NCBI GenBank assembly: GCA_017396725.1
Contig: JAFQLA010000213.1
Span: 1 to 5,087, forward strand
DNA length: 5,087 bases
Direction: 5' to 3'
From: Oscillospiraceae bacterium
GTDB lineage: Bacteria > Bacillota_A > Clostridia > Oscillospirales > Oscillospiraceae
Below the pieces are notes generated by a model. That model did no database searches. It saw only the letters and a list, made by a program, of their open reading frames with translations, and had not been told where the DNA came from. Within the stretch, counting starts at the first letter, position 1, and every line of letters begins with the position of its first letter. This document shows, piece by piece, positions 1 through 5,087 of the stretch. The position numbers and the translations under genes are program-made.

Positions 1-1215
1 ATCGTCCCACTCAATATCCTTGACATTCTTCACCATGAGGACGCCCACATAGATAAGGGCGGCAGCCGTTGCATAAGTGGGGATCAGCTGGGCAACGGGA
101 GCCAGGAACATGGCGATAAAGAAGAGAGCTGCGGTAACCATGGAGCTAAGGCCGGTGCGGCCGCCTTCGCCAACGCCTGCAGCGGATTCCACGAAGGTGG
201 TGACGGTGGAGGTGCCGCAGACAGAACCTGCGGTGGTAGCGATTGCGTCAGCCAGCATAGCGCGGTCCATGTTGGGGACATCGCCGTTTTTATCCAGCAT
301 GTCGCCGGCAGAGCAAGCGCCGTACAGCGTGCCCAGAGTATCGAACATATCTACCATTCAGAAAGCCAGCAAGGTGGTCAGGAAAGTAACCACAAAGTTG
401 GCAGTGCCATGAGCGGCAATGTAAGCGGAGAAGTCAAAGCCTTCGGTAAAGACCTTGGCAAAGGCAAGGGTACCGAAATCCTTAAAGGCAGCCATAAAGT
501 CGCTGGTGAGGTTGGGAGCCACGGAACTTTCATAGAAGCCGGGAACGGTGGCAAGGCCCAAAACATAATAGACAGCGGCTGCACCCAGAATGCCCCAAAG
601 CACGGCACCCTTTACCTTCTTTTTGGACATAGCACCAATGGCAAAGACGGCGATCACGGTGATGAGAATGGGCATGATCTCGCCCCAGGTAACGCTGCCG
701 CCGAAGAGATTGAAGGAATGGAGATTTACAAGAGTAGCGCCGTCATCTACAACAAGACCGGCGTTCTGCATGCCGATGAAGGCAATGAAGAGACCGATAC
801 CGGCGGAGATGGCGGTTTTTACTTCCTTGGGAATGGAATTAAAGATCAGCTTGCGAAGGCCGGTCACCGTCAGCAGAATAAAGACAAGACCGTCGATCAG
901 TACGCAGACCAGCGCGTTGGCATAGCTGAAGCCAAAGCCAAGGCAAACGGTGTAAACAAAGAAAGCGTTAAGACCCATGCCGGGGGCCTGTGCCAGAGGC
1001 AGATTTGCCAGAAGACCGATGGCTATCGTACCGATCACTGCGGAAAGAGCAGTGGATACATAGATGGCGCCGTAAGTCACCTGACCTTCCAGCGTGGCGA
1101 ACATACCTGCATTGACCATCAGGATGTAGGCCATAGCCATAAAGGTGGTGATACCGGCAACAATTTCGGTTCTTACAGTTGAGCCGTGCTCTTTGACCTT
1201 AAAGAATTTTTCCAT
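1..1215 (-). pseudogene. NCS2 (AzgA/PbuG-type) purine permease, interrupted by an in-frame TGA, 3' end beyond window
   Basis: Inner-membrane permease of the NCS2 family, AzgA/PbuG branch, which takes up adenine, guanine or hypoxanthine with protons; the exact substrate cannot be read here. The ATG at 1215 sits 9 nt after an AAGGAG site (1230-1225). The N-terminus (MEKFFKVKEHG, then an EIVAGITTFMAMAYI first membrane segment) is typical. Family signatures are APGMGLNAFF (residues 77-86), ISAGIGLFIAFIGMQNAG (about 136-153), and after the break VDMFDTLGTL (288-297), GTSTVTTFVES (334-344), EGGRTG (350-355) and a last visible helix ending ALIYVGVLM. Codon 286 is TGA (358-360), but the frame stays open and family-like for 119 more codons to base 1. 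Roughly 405 of about 430-480 usual residues are in view. An ATG follows the TGA at once but has no ribosome site. I favour a nonsense mutation or sequence error. Family assignment is very sure; functional status is not. Confidence 0.9.
358..360 (-). other. In-frame TGA codon inside the permease reading frame
   Basis: On the minus strand the codons run CTG GCT TTC TGA ATG GTA GAT ATG TTC GAT. The TGA lies directly before the conserved (M)VDMFDT segment of NCS2 permeases, and both sides are intact family sequence in the same frame, so this is a single-codon interruption rather than a frameshift. TGA is one base away from TGG (Trp), TGC/TGT (Cys), CGA (Arg) and others. TGG encodes Trp elsewhere in the same gene (W177, W207, W403), and TGA ends two neighbouring genes, so TGA is not a routine sense codon in this organism. 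Confidence 0.95.
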
Positions 1216-1261
1216 TTGTTTTCTCTCCTTTCTCGATACACAAAAATAATGTTAACTACTC

Positions 1262-1279
1262 TCCTGTTTCTCCTGTTTC
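1262..1279. repeat. Two perfect tandem copies of a 9-bp unit at the permease transcription start
   Basis: The plus strand reads tcctgtttc twice in a row (minus strand GAAACAGGA twice). The copies straddle the predicted transcription start (about 1274), just after the -10 box. The minus-strand copies contain purine-rich AGGA, but they lie more than 40 nt from the start codon, so they are not the ribosome site. This could be slippage of short sequence or a protein or RNA contact site. Confidence 0.6.
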
Positions 1280-1280
1280 T

Positions 1281-1309
1281 ATTATATATGCTATCATGCG
1301 GCAGAACAA
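1281..1309 (-). promoter_or_regulatory. Sigma-70/SigA-type promoter of the purine permease
   Basis: On the minus strand there is TTGTTC (1309-1304), a 17-nt spacer, and a perfect TATAAT (1286-1281). The predicted start of transcription is near 1274, giving a leader of about 58 nt before the ATG at 1215. That leader is too short for a purine riboswitch and lacks its conserved core. AT-rich runs (1331-1353) lie upstream of the -35 and could act as an UP-like element. Confidence 0.75.
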
Positions 1310-1357
1310 GAACAAGTACGGTGTATCCATGTAGAAAAAATACAAAAAAATTTATGC

Positions 1358-1378
1358 AATCTAACAAAAAGTTAGATT
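1358..1378. repeat. Perfect 8-bp inverted repeat upstream of the permease promoter
   Basis: The arms AATCTAAC (1358-1365) and GTTAGATT (1371-1378) are separated by five A residues. The element lies between the dockerin terminator and the permease -35 box, about 50 bp upstream of that box. On the plus strand it is followed by a run of T, on the minus strand by T-rich sequence after a short gap, so it could be a weak backup terminator in either direction. Its AT-rich arms and position would also suit a regulator binding site. The sequence does not decide between these. Confidence 0.5.
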
Positions 1379-1392
1379 TTTGACAATTCGGG

Positions 1393-1437
1393 AGAAAGAA
1401 AAAGCCAAGTCGGGATGCGTCAAATCCCGGCTTGGCT
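1393..1437 (-). terminator. Rho-independent terminator of the dockerin gene
   Basis: On the minus strand the arms AGCCAAG + CGGGAT (1437-1431, 1429-1424) pair with ATCCCG + CTTGGCT (1416-1411, 1409-1403) around a 7-nt loop, with one C-A mismatch at 1430/1410. The T-rich tract TTTTTCTTTCT follows. The hairpin begins 16 nt after the dockerin stop codon. On the opposite strand there is no T-tract, so it acts leftward only. Confidence 0.9.
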
Positions 1438-1453
1438 GGTTGGATCTTATTTC

Positions 1454-2074
1454 TTAAGTTAATTCTACCACCTGGTTGATGACCTGCATGGCGTCATTGA
1501 TATTGACGCGGCCGTCCTTGTTGGCGTCCGCGGCCAGAAGGTCATTTCCTTCCAGAGGGATCTTGCCAACGATATGGTTGATGATGGCCAGGGCATCGTT
1601 GATGTTGATGGTCATGTCGTTATTGGCGTCACCGGGGATGAAGGGGGCCTGCTTGTAGGTGTTGGCCACGGCATAGCACAAAGGAATGGCAATAGTGGTG
1701 AAACCGTCGCTCTTACTGGTGATATAGAGGGTAAGGTCGGTGGTTTGGGCAGGGAGAAGAGGGTATACATCGAAAACGATGTCACCTTCGCCCTTGGCTG
1801 CCTGATTGATGTAGCAAAGGGTGTTGGAAGAAGTGGGAAGACCGCTGTCGGTCACCAGCAGCACATTGAAATAGTCGCCCTCATTTGCCGGGACGCATTT
1901 TCTTTTTTGGAGAGCTACGCTGCCGTTCAAAACGGAGACCGCCAGATCGATCATGGCGGGTTGCTCCGCGACAACGCAGCTACGATAGGACGCCACCTTG
2001 ATGGCAGATGCGAAATCCCCTGCCTTTACGCCTGAAACGACCAAGCCCGTGCCCTGAGCTGCAGTATGACACAA
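1454..2074 (-). CDS. Dockerin domain protein, probably a 5'-truncated remnant of a secreted protein
   Basis: The C-terminus is a type I-like dockerin, a module that docks extracellular proteins onto cohesins. Two calcium-loop repeats are visible: D149-N151-D153...D160 and D183-N185-D187...D194, each ending NINDA before a helix (ALAIINHIVG, AMQVINQVV). The part before it (about 40-135) has alternating beta-like patterns (VLLVTD, LCYINQ, DIVFDVYP, DLTLYITS) suggesting a bacterial Ig-like domain; that is inference. The start is unclear. The frame is open from 2152, but its only early start codon is TTG (2074) with no ribosome site, and a plausible promoter (2091-2063) would begin transcription downstream of it. 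The best internal start is ATG41 (1954-1952), with GGAG 9 nt upstream. No start gives a signal peptide, which a dockerin protein needs, so the 5' end appears lost next to the tRNA terminator. The stop is TAA, followed by a good terminator. Confidence 0.72.
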   Translation of the reverse strand: MCHTAAQGTGLVVSGVKAGDFASAIKVASYRSCVVAEQPAMIDLAVSVLNGSVALQKRKCVPANEGDYFNVLLVTDSGLPTSSNTLCYINQAAKGEGDIVFDVYPLLPAQTTDLTLYITSKSDGFTTIAIPLCYAVANTYKQAPFIPGDANNDMTININDALAIINHIVGKIPLEGNDLLAADANKDGRVNINDAMQVINQVVELT

Positions 2075-2091
2075 AATAAGTGTAAAGTCAA
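2063..2091 (-). promoter_or_regulatory. Candidate promoter inside the 5' end of the dockerin reading frame
   Basis: On the minus strand there is TTGACT (2091-2086), a 17-nt spacer and CATACT (2068-2063; 4 of 6 matches to TATAAT). Transcription would start near 2056, after the TTG at 2074. It lies about 20 bp past the tRNA terminator, so it is the natural promoter for the dockerin transcript. If so, translation must start further in, for example at the ATG at 1954. Confidence 0.5.
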
Positions 2092-2111
2092 CGAAGGGAG
2101 AGGAGCGGAGC

Positions 2112-2154
2112 GTAAAACAAAAAAGAAGAGCATAGCTTTCGCTACACTCTTCTT
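2112..2154 (-). terminator. Strong rho-independent terminator of the tRNA-Ser gene
   Basis: On the minus strand a 14-bp stem (2154-2141 with 2136-2123; two G-T wobbles) is closed by a GAAA tetraloop (2140-2137) and followed by TTTTGTTTT. The stem begins one nucleotide after the encoded CCA of the tRNA, so the primary transcript's 3' trailer is essentially the terminator hairpin. Confidence 0.92.
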
Positions 2155-2155
2155 A

Positions 2156-2247
2156 TGGCGGAGAGAAAGGGATTCGAACCCTTGAACGCTTTTAACACGT
2201 TACACGATTTCCAATCGTGCGCCTTCGACCAGCTCAGCCATCTCTCC
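2156..2247 (-). tRNA. tRNA-Ser, anticodon GGA, with encoded CCA
   Basis: Reads UCC and UCU serine codons. Seen directly: a 7-bp acceptor stem GGAGAGA/TCTCTCC (2247-2241 with 2166-2160), discriminator G (2159) and CCA (2158-2156); anticodon stem CACGA/TCGTG with loop TTGGAAA, giving anticodon GGA at 2212-2210; a long variable arm with an AACG/CGTT stem, the class II mark of serine tRNAs; and T-arm AAGGG-TTCGAAT-CCCTT. It has its own promoter and terminator, so it is a single-gene transcription unit. Confidence 0.97.
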
Positions 2248-2277
2248 ATAGCCTTGCGCTCGATAACAGCAAAAATC

Positions 2278-2305
2278 ATTATAGCAAAAATCCGATGAAA
2301 GTCAA
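2278..2305 (-). promoter_or_regulatory. Promoter of tRNA-Ser
   Basis: On the minus strand there is TTGACT (2305-2300), a 16-nt spacer and a perfect TATAAT (2283-2278). Transcription should start near 2271, leaving a 5' leader of about 24 nt for RNase P to remove. It is the strongest-looking promoter in the window, as expected for a stable RNA gene. Confidence 0.88.
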
Positions 2306-2326
2306 GAGGGAATTTTGAAAAAATGC

Positions 2327-2361
2327 AAAAAAGTTGGGGAGGGAGAGAAAGCTCCCACCCC
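2327..2361 (-). terminator. Rho-independent terminator of the small membrane protein gene
   Basis: On the minus strand GGGG-T-GGGAG (2361-2352) pairs with CTCCC-T-CCCC (2345-2336), with one T-T mismatch and a 6-nt loop, followed by AAC and six T residues (2332-2327). It starts 7 nt after the TGA of the gene at 2557-2369 and separates it from the tRNA promoter. Confidence 0.88.
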
Positions 2362-2368
2362 GGTCTTT

Positions 2369-2557
2369 TCACCACATGTGGCGCGCGGTATCCACGGCGT
2401 GATCCACCGCGCAGTCCACGGCGCAGCCAAAGTTCTCAATGGCCTTGCCTACACAGGTTTTCATGGCTTTGCGCTTGCGCAGCGGCAGCATCATGCCGAC
2501 GGTCATGCCCACGGCGACGCCTGCCAGCATGCCTTTGAAAAAAGTTCGTCCGCACAT
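2369..2557 (-). CDS. Small glycine-zipper membrane protein, 62 aa, with three AVDx repeats
   Basis: I do not recognise a named family, although the layout resembles small YtxH-like proteins of Firmicutes. The start is well supported: ATG at 2557 lies 9 nt after AAAGGAG (2573-2567). After a short MCGRTFFK head comes one likely membrane helix rich in glycine and methionine (about residues 9-26, GMLAGVAVGMTVGMMLPL), then a basic RKRKAMK stretch suggesting a cytoplasmic C-terminus by the positive-inside rule. The tail holds CAVDCAVDHAVDTA (45-58), three tandem four-residue AVDx units; one face would be alanine/valine and the other acidic. There are four cysteines (2, 35, 45, 49). It ends in TGA directly before a strong terminator, so it is a single-gene unit, divergent from the phosphatase gene. 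Function unknown. Confidence 0.8.
   Translation of the reverse strand: MCGRTFFKGMLAGVAVGMTVGMMLPLRKRKAMKTCVGKAIENFGCAVDCAVDHAVDTARHMW
2387..2422 (-). repeat. Three imperfect tandem 12-bp coding repeats (Ala-Val-Asp-X)
   Basis: On the minus strand, units GCCGTGGACTGC, GCGGTGGATCAC and GCCGTGGATACC follow one another in frame, encoding AVDC, AVDH and AVDT. The differences include synonymous third positions (GCC/GCG, GAC/GAT), which suggests the protein pattern has been kept after duplication. Confidence 0.65.
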
Positions 2558-2607
2558 TTCGATTCACTCCTTTGCGCCGTTAGTATGCCCCATTTCCCTA
2601 AAATCAT

Positions 2608-2636
2608 TTGCAAATAGAGGGTGCATCATGTAAAAT
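2608..2636 (+). promoter_or_regulatory. Promoter of the phosphatase-acetyltransferase / YgiQ operon
   Basis: The plus strand has TTGCAA (2608-2613), a 17-nt spacer and TAAAAT (2631-2636). Transcription would start near 2643, 24 nt before the ATG at 2667. The -35 is embedded in a perfect 10-bp palindrome, ATTTGCAAAT (2606-2615), in the divergent gap between the operon and the small membrane protein gene. Confidence 0.6.
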
Positions 2637-2666
2637 GGTGAAAAACGAGAAACCACGGAGGAAGCC

Positions 2667-3806
2667 ATGACACGGATCTATCTCATCCGCCACGCAGAGG
2701 CGGAAGGAAATTTATACCGTATTGCCCACGGGCAGTATGATAGCCTCATTACGCCCCGTGGCTATCGCCAGATCGCGGCGCTGGAAAAGCGTTTTCGCGA
2801 TGTGGAGATCGACGCGGTGTATTCCAGCGATCTCTTCCGCACCAAGACCACGGCTTCCGCGATCTATAAGCCCAAGGGGCTTGCATTACACACCCGCCGT
2901 GACCTCAGAGAGATCCTGATGGGCACATGGGAGGATGTGCGCTGGGTGGATCTTGCCCGGATGCACAATGAAATGCTGCAGAATTTCGGCCGCCGCATGG
3001 ATATCTGGTCTGCCCCCGGCGCGGAAAGAGCGGAGGAAGTGCAGCAGCGTATGCTTGCCGCCGTGCGGGATATGGCGCAAAAGCATCCCAACGGAACGGT
3101 GGCGGCTTTCAGCCACGGCATGGCTCTTCGCATTCTGCTTTCCGCTGTGGAAGGATATCCCCTTTCCGAATTCTACAAGACCCGCAACGGTGACAATACG
3201 GCAGTATCCCTTCTGGAAGTGGAAGGCGACGAGATCCGGCTTGTTTTCCGTGACGATAATTCCCACCTTCTGACCGAAGAAGGCCTTACCATCTTTGGCC
3301 AGCAGGTTTGGTGGAAGGATAACAGCCGTGCCAGCGAGCCCGGCTACTGGTTCCGCCCCTTTGAAAAGGAGAAGGACAAGCCCCTTGCGGATGCTTTCGC
3401 GCAGGAAGCGGATGATTTGGGCCTGGATGCTTCCCTCCTGCAAAAGGCACTGCTTGCTGCCGACACCCGTGGTCTGCAGACGGTAATGGAAGAAAGTGAA
3501 GCGGTGGGCTTTGTGTATTTTGATACCGCGGCATATGAGATCAAACTTCTCTACACGCTGCCCCCTTACCGCGGCCGCGGATACGGCATCCAGCTCATCG
3601 GACAGGCGGTGCAGCTGCTGCGGCCCATGGGCGCGAAAATGCTCACCCTTTCCTGCCCCGCCGCAAATGAAGGCGCGCTGCGGTTTTTCCTGAATTGCGG
3701 TATGAAGGAAGCAGAGAGAAAAGAAACGGCTGTAAAGCTGGAAATGGACATCGGCTTTGGCGAGCATACGCCGCAGAGTCTGGAACTGATTGAGGACAGA
3801 TTATGA
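2667..3806 (+). CDS. Histidine phosphatase fused to a GNAT acetyltransferase, 379 aa
   Basis: Two enzymes in one chain, likely cytoplasmic. The first (about 1-200) is a histidine phosphatase of the phosphoglycerate-mutase-like superfamily: the LIRHAEAEGN motif with R8 and the phospho-accepting H9, a second arginine in SSDLFRTKTTA (R58), the likely general acid E82 in REILMGTWE, and the second catalytic histidine H150 in FSHGMALR. The second (about 235-360) is a GNAT fold with the acetyl-CoA-binding motif YRGRGYG (R302-x-x-G305-x-G307) after beta strand YEIKLLYTLPP, then a late CPAANEGALRFFLNCGM segment typical of the family. Single-domain histidine phosphatases are often about 200 aa, so this is a genuine fusion. 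Substrates of both halves are unknown. GGAGGA lies just before the ATG. The last base pairs overlap the next gene (ATGA), implying coupled translation. Confidence 0.93.
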   Translation: MTRIYLIRHAEAEGNLYRIAHGQYDSLITPRGYRQIAALEKRFRDVEIDAVYSSDLFRTKTTASAIYKPKGLALHTRRDLREILMGTWEDVRWVDLARMHNEMLQNFGRRMDIWSAPGAERAEEVQQRMLAAVRDMAQKHPNGTVAAFSHGMALRILLSAVEGYPLSEFYKTRNGDNTAVSLLEVEGDEIRLVFRDDNSHLLTEEGLTIFGQQVWWKDNSRASEPGYWFRPFEKEKDKPLADAFAQEADDLGLDASLLQKALLAADTRGLQTVMEESEAVGFVYFDTAAYEIKLLYTLPPYRGRGYGIQLIGQAVQLLRPMGAKMLTLSCPAANEGALRFFLNCGMKEAERKETAVKLEMDIGFGEHTPQSLELIEDRL

Positions 3807-5087
3807 GAGGAACTGAGTTTTTGCCCGTCAGCCGGGACGAGATGATCGAACGCGGCTGGTATTATTACGATTTCCTTGTGGTCACGGCGGATGCTTATGT
3901 GGATCACCCCAGCTTCGGCACCACCATCATTGCCCGTGTGCTGGAGGCGGAAGGCTTCCGCGTGGCGGTGCTGGCACAGCCTGACTGGCGCTCTACCAAG
4001 GATTTTCTCGCCATGGGCAAGCCCCGCTACGGTGTGATGATCGGCGGCGGCAATATCGACTCTATGGTGGCCCACTATACCGCGGCCAAAAAGCCCAGAA
4101 GCAAAGATCTTTATTCTCCCGGCGGCCGCATGGGTCTGCGGCCTGACCGCCCTACTATCGTCTATTCGCAGGTGAGCCGTCAGGCGTTCCCGGATACGCC
4201 CATCGTTATCGGCGGTCTGGAGGCGTCTTTGCGCCGCTTTGCCCACTACGATTACTGGGATGACAAGGTGCGCCGCAGCATCCTTTTTGACGCGGGGGCG
4301 GACATTCTGGTTTACGGCATGGGCGAATATGCCACGGCAGAAGTAGCCAAGCGCCTTGCCAAGGGCGCAAAGCCCTGCGACATTACCGATGTGCGGGGCA
4401 CCTGCTTTGCCGCTGCCAGCGAGGATGCCTGCCGCTTTGAAAAGGTCAGCTGTGATTCTTACGAAACGGTGTGCCGCAGTAAGAAGGCCTATGCCATGGC
4501 CACCAAAGTGCAGTATGACGAGCATGACCCCATCCGCGGCCGTGCCATCGTGCAGCGCCACGGGGATGAAGTGCTGGTGGTGAATCCGCCTGCCATGCCC
4601 CTTCCCACTAAGGAACTGGACCGTGTGGCAGAGCTTCCTTATGTGCGGGAAGTCCATCCCATGTATGACGCCAAGGGCGGAGTTGCCGCCATTGAAGAGG
4701 TGCGCTTTTCCGTTACCCATAACCGCGGCTGCTTCGGCGGGTGCAATTTCTGCGCGCTTGCTTTCCATCAGGGCCGCATGATCACCTCCCGCAGCATTGA
4801 ATCCGTGGTGCGGGAAGTGGAGGAGCTGACAAAGGATCCTCAGTTCAAGGGATATATCCACGATGTGGGCGGTCCCTCTGCCAACTTCCGCCACCCCTCC
4901 TGCGATAAGCAGTTGAAGTGCGGCATGTGCAAGGACAGAAGCTGTCTTGCCCCCACGCCCTGCAAGAATATCAATGCCGATCACTCCGATTATCTCAAGC
5001 TCCTGCGCCGTCTGCGCGCTATTCCCGGCATCAAGAAGGTTTTTGTCCGCAGCGGTATCCGCTACGACTATATGCTGGAAGATAAGA
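3803..5087 (+). CDS. YgiQ-family radical SAM protein, 5' part (428 codons in window)
   Basis: A YgiQ-type radical SAM enzyme that binds a 4Fe-4S cluster and S-adenosylmethionine; the family's reaction is not known to me. The ATG overlaps the phosphatase stop by 4 nt and has TGAGGA 6 nt upstream. The N-terminal region has family segments VTADAYVDHPSFG, VLAQPDW, MIGGGNIDSMVAHYT, VIGGLEASLRRFAHYDYWDD and DILVYGMGE. The cluster motif is CFGGCNFC, that is C310-x3-C314-x2-C317. After it, DVGGPSANF is followed by a second cysteine group (C367, C373, C376, C381, C387), and then FVRSGIRYDYML. The gene runs off the window at base 5087; the family is usually about 600 or more residues, so a third or so is missing. 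Promoter and regulation are shared with the upstream gene. Confidence 0.95.
   Translation, partial: MRGTEFLPVSRDEMIERGWYYYDFLVVTADAYVDHPSFGTTIIARVLEAEGFRVAVLAQPDWRSTKDFLAMGKPRYGVMIGGGNIDSMVAHYTAAKKPRSKDLYSPGGRMGLRPDRPTIVYSQVSRQAFPDTPIVIGGLEASLRRFAHYDYWDDKVRRSILFDAGADILVYGMGEYATAEVAKRLAKGAKPCDITDVRGTCFAAASEDACRFEKVSCDSYETVCRSKKAYAMATKVQYDEHDPIRGRAIVQRHGDEVLVVNPPAMPLPTKELDRVAELPYVREVHPMYDAKGGVAAIEEVRFSVTHNRGCFGGCNFCALAFHQGRMITSRSIESVVREVEELTKDPQFKGYIHDVGGPSANFRHPSCDKQLKCGMCKDRSCLAPTPCKNINADHSDYLKLLRRLRAIPGIKKVFVRSGIRYDYMLEDK

Noticed and set aside
317..360. Selenocysteine insertion at the permease TGA
   Set aside because: Only a weak 6-bp stem with one bulge can be drawn after the TGA (AGATAT, 5-nt loop, ATACTCT), with its loop closer to the TGA than is usual for bacterial SECIS elements; a purine permease also has no known need for Sec. 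Kept only as an alternative in the finding.
358..360. Alternative genetic code with TGA read as Trp
   Set aside because: TGA ends the phosphatase gene with a proper ATGA overlap and ends the small protein just before its terminator; all other tryptophans use TGG.
409..1182. Plus-strand open frame of 257 codons opposite the permease
   Set aside because: Mirror of permease codons, low-complexity Gly/His/Lys composition, no ribosome site; the minus strand is unmistakable permease.
1216..1280. Purine riboswitch in the permease leader
   Set aside because: The leader predicted from the TATAAT box is only about 58 nt, with no three-way-junction core or conserved loop sequences.
2156..2180. Integration (att) site at the 3' end of tRNA-Ser
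   Set aside because: No second copy of the tRNA 3' end and no integrase is visible in the window; the gene beside it carries no mobile-element signature.
2886..3767. Minus-strand open frame of 293 codons opposite the phosphatase-acetyltransferase
   Set aside because: Shadow of a gene whose catalytic motifs are all visible on the plus strand.
3566..4984. Long minus-strand open frame of 472 codons opposite the phosphatase end and YgiQ
   Set aside because: Antisense shadow of two clearly recognised genes in GC-rich sequence; its translation is rich in His, Ala and Gly with no recognisable domain, and it has no terminator or ribosome site of its own.

Overview
The window looks like chromosomal DNA from a gut-type Gram-positive anaerobe, probably a Clostridia/Oscillospiraceae-like Firmicute. 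The reasons are GC-rich coding sequence beside AT-rich promoters, strong AAGGAG-type ribosome sites, compact hairpin-plus-T-tract terminators, a tRNA gene with an encoded CCA end, a dockerin protein, and a YgiQ-type radical SAM gene. The taxon is inferred from style and gene content only.

Layout. The left half (1 to about 2560) is transcribed leftward. Reading in that direction it holds a small glycine-zipper membrane protein (2557-2369) with its terminator, a tRNA-Ser(GGA) (2247-2156) with a consensus promoter and a terminator starting 1 nt after the CCA, a dockerin-bearing protein (2074-1454) with a terminator, and a purine permease of the NCS2/AzgA type (1215 to beyond base 1). The right half (2667-5087) is a rightward operon: a histidine phosphatase-GNAT acetyltransferase fusion, overlapped by 4 nt (ATGA) with a YgiQ-family radical SAM gene that runs off the window.

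Two genes on the left look damaged. The permease has a TGA at codon 286, directly before the conserved VDMFDT segment, yet the same frame continues with excellent family sequence for another 119 codons to the window edge. TGA is a normal stop elsewhere here, so a nonsense mutation or base error is likelier than recoding. The dockerin gene has no room for a signal peptide: its open frame begins at the tRNA terminator, and the best promoter lies inside the 5' end of the frame. It looks like the 3' remnant of a secreted protein gene.

The left-hand genes have separate promoters and terminators and need not work together. The two rightward genes are probably co-translated. I see no CRISPR array, insertion sequence, phage gene or clear defence system. 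The most notable items are the interrupted permease, the headless dockerin gene, and the phosphatase-acetyltransferase fusion coupled to YgiQ.
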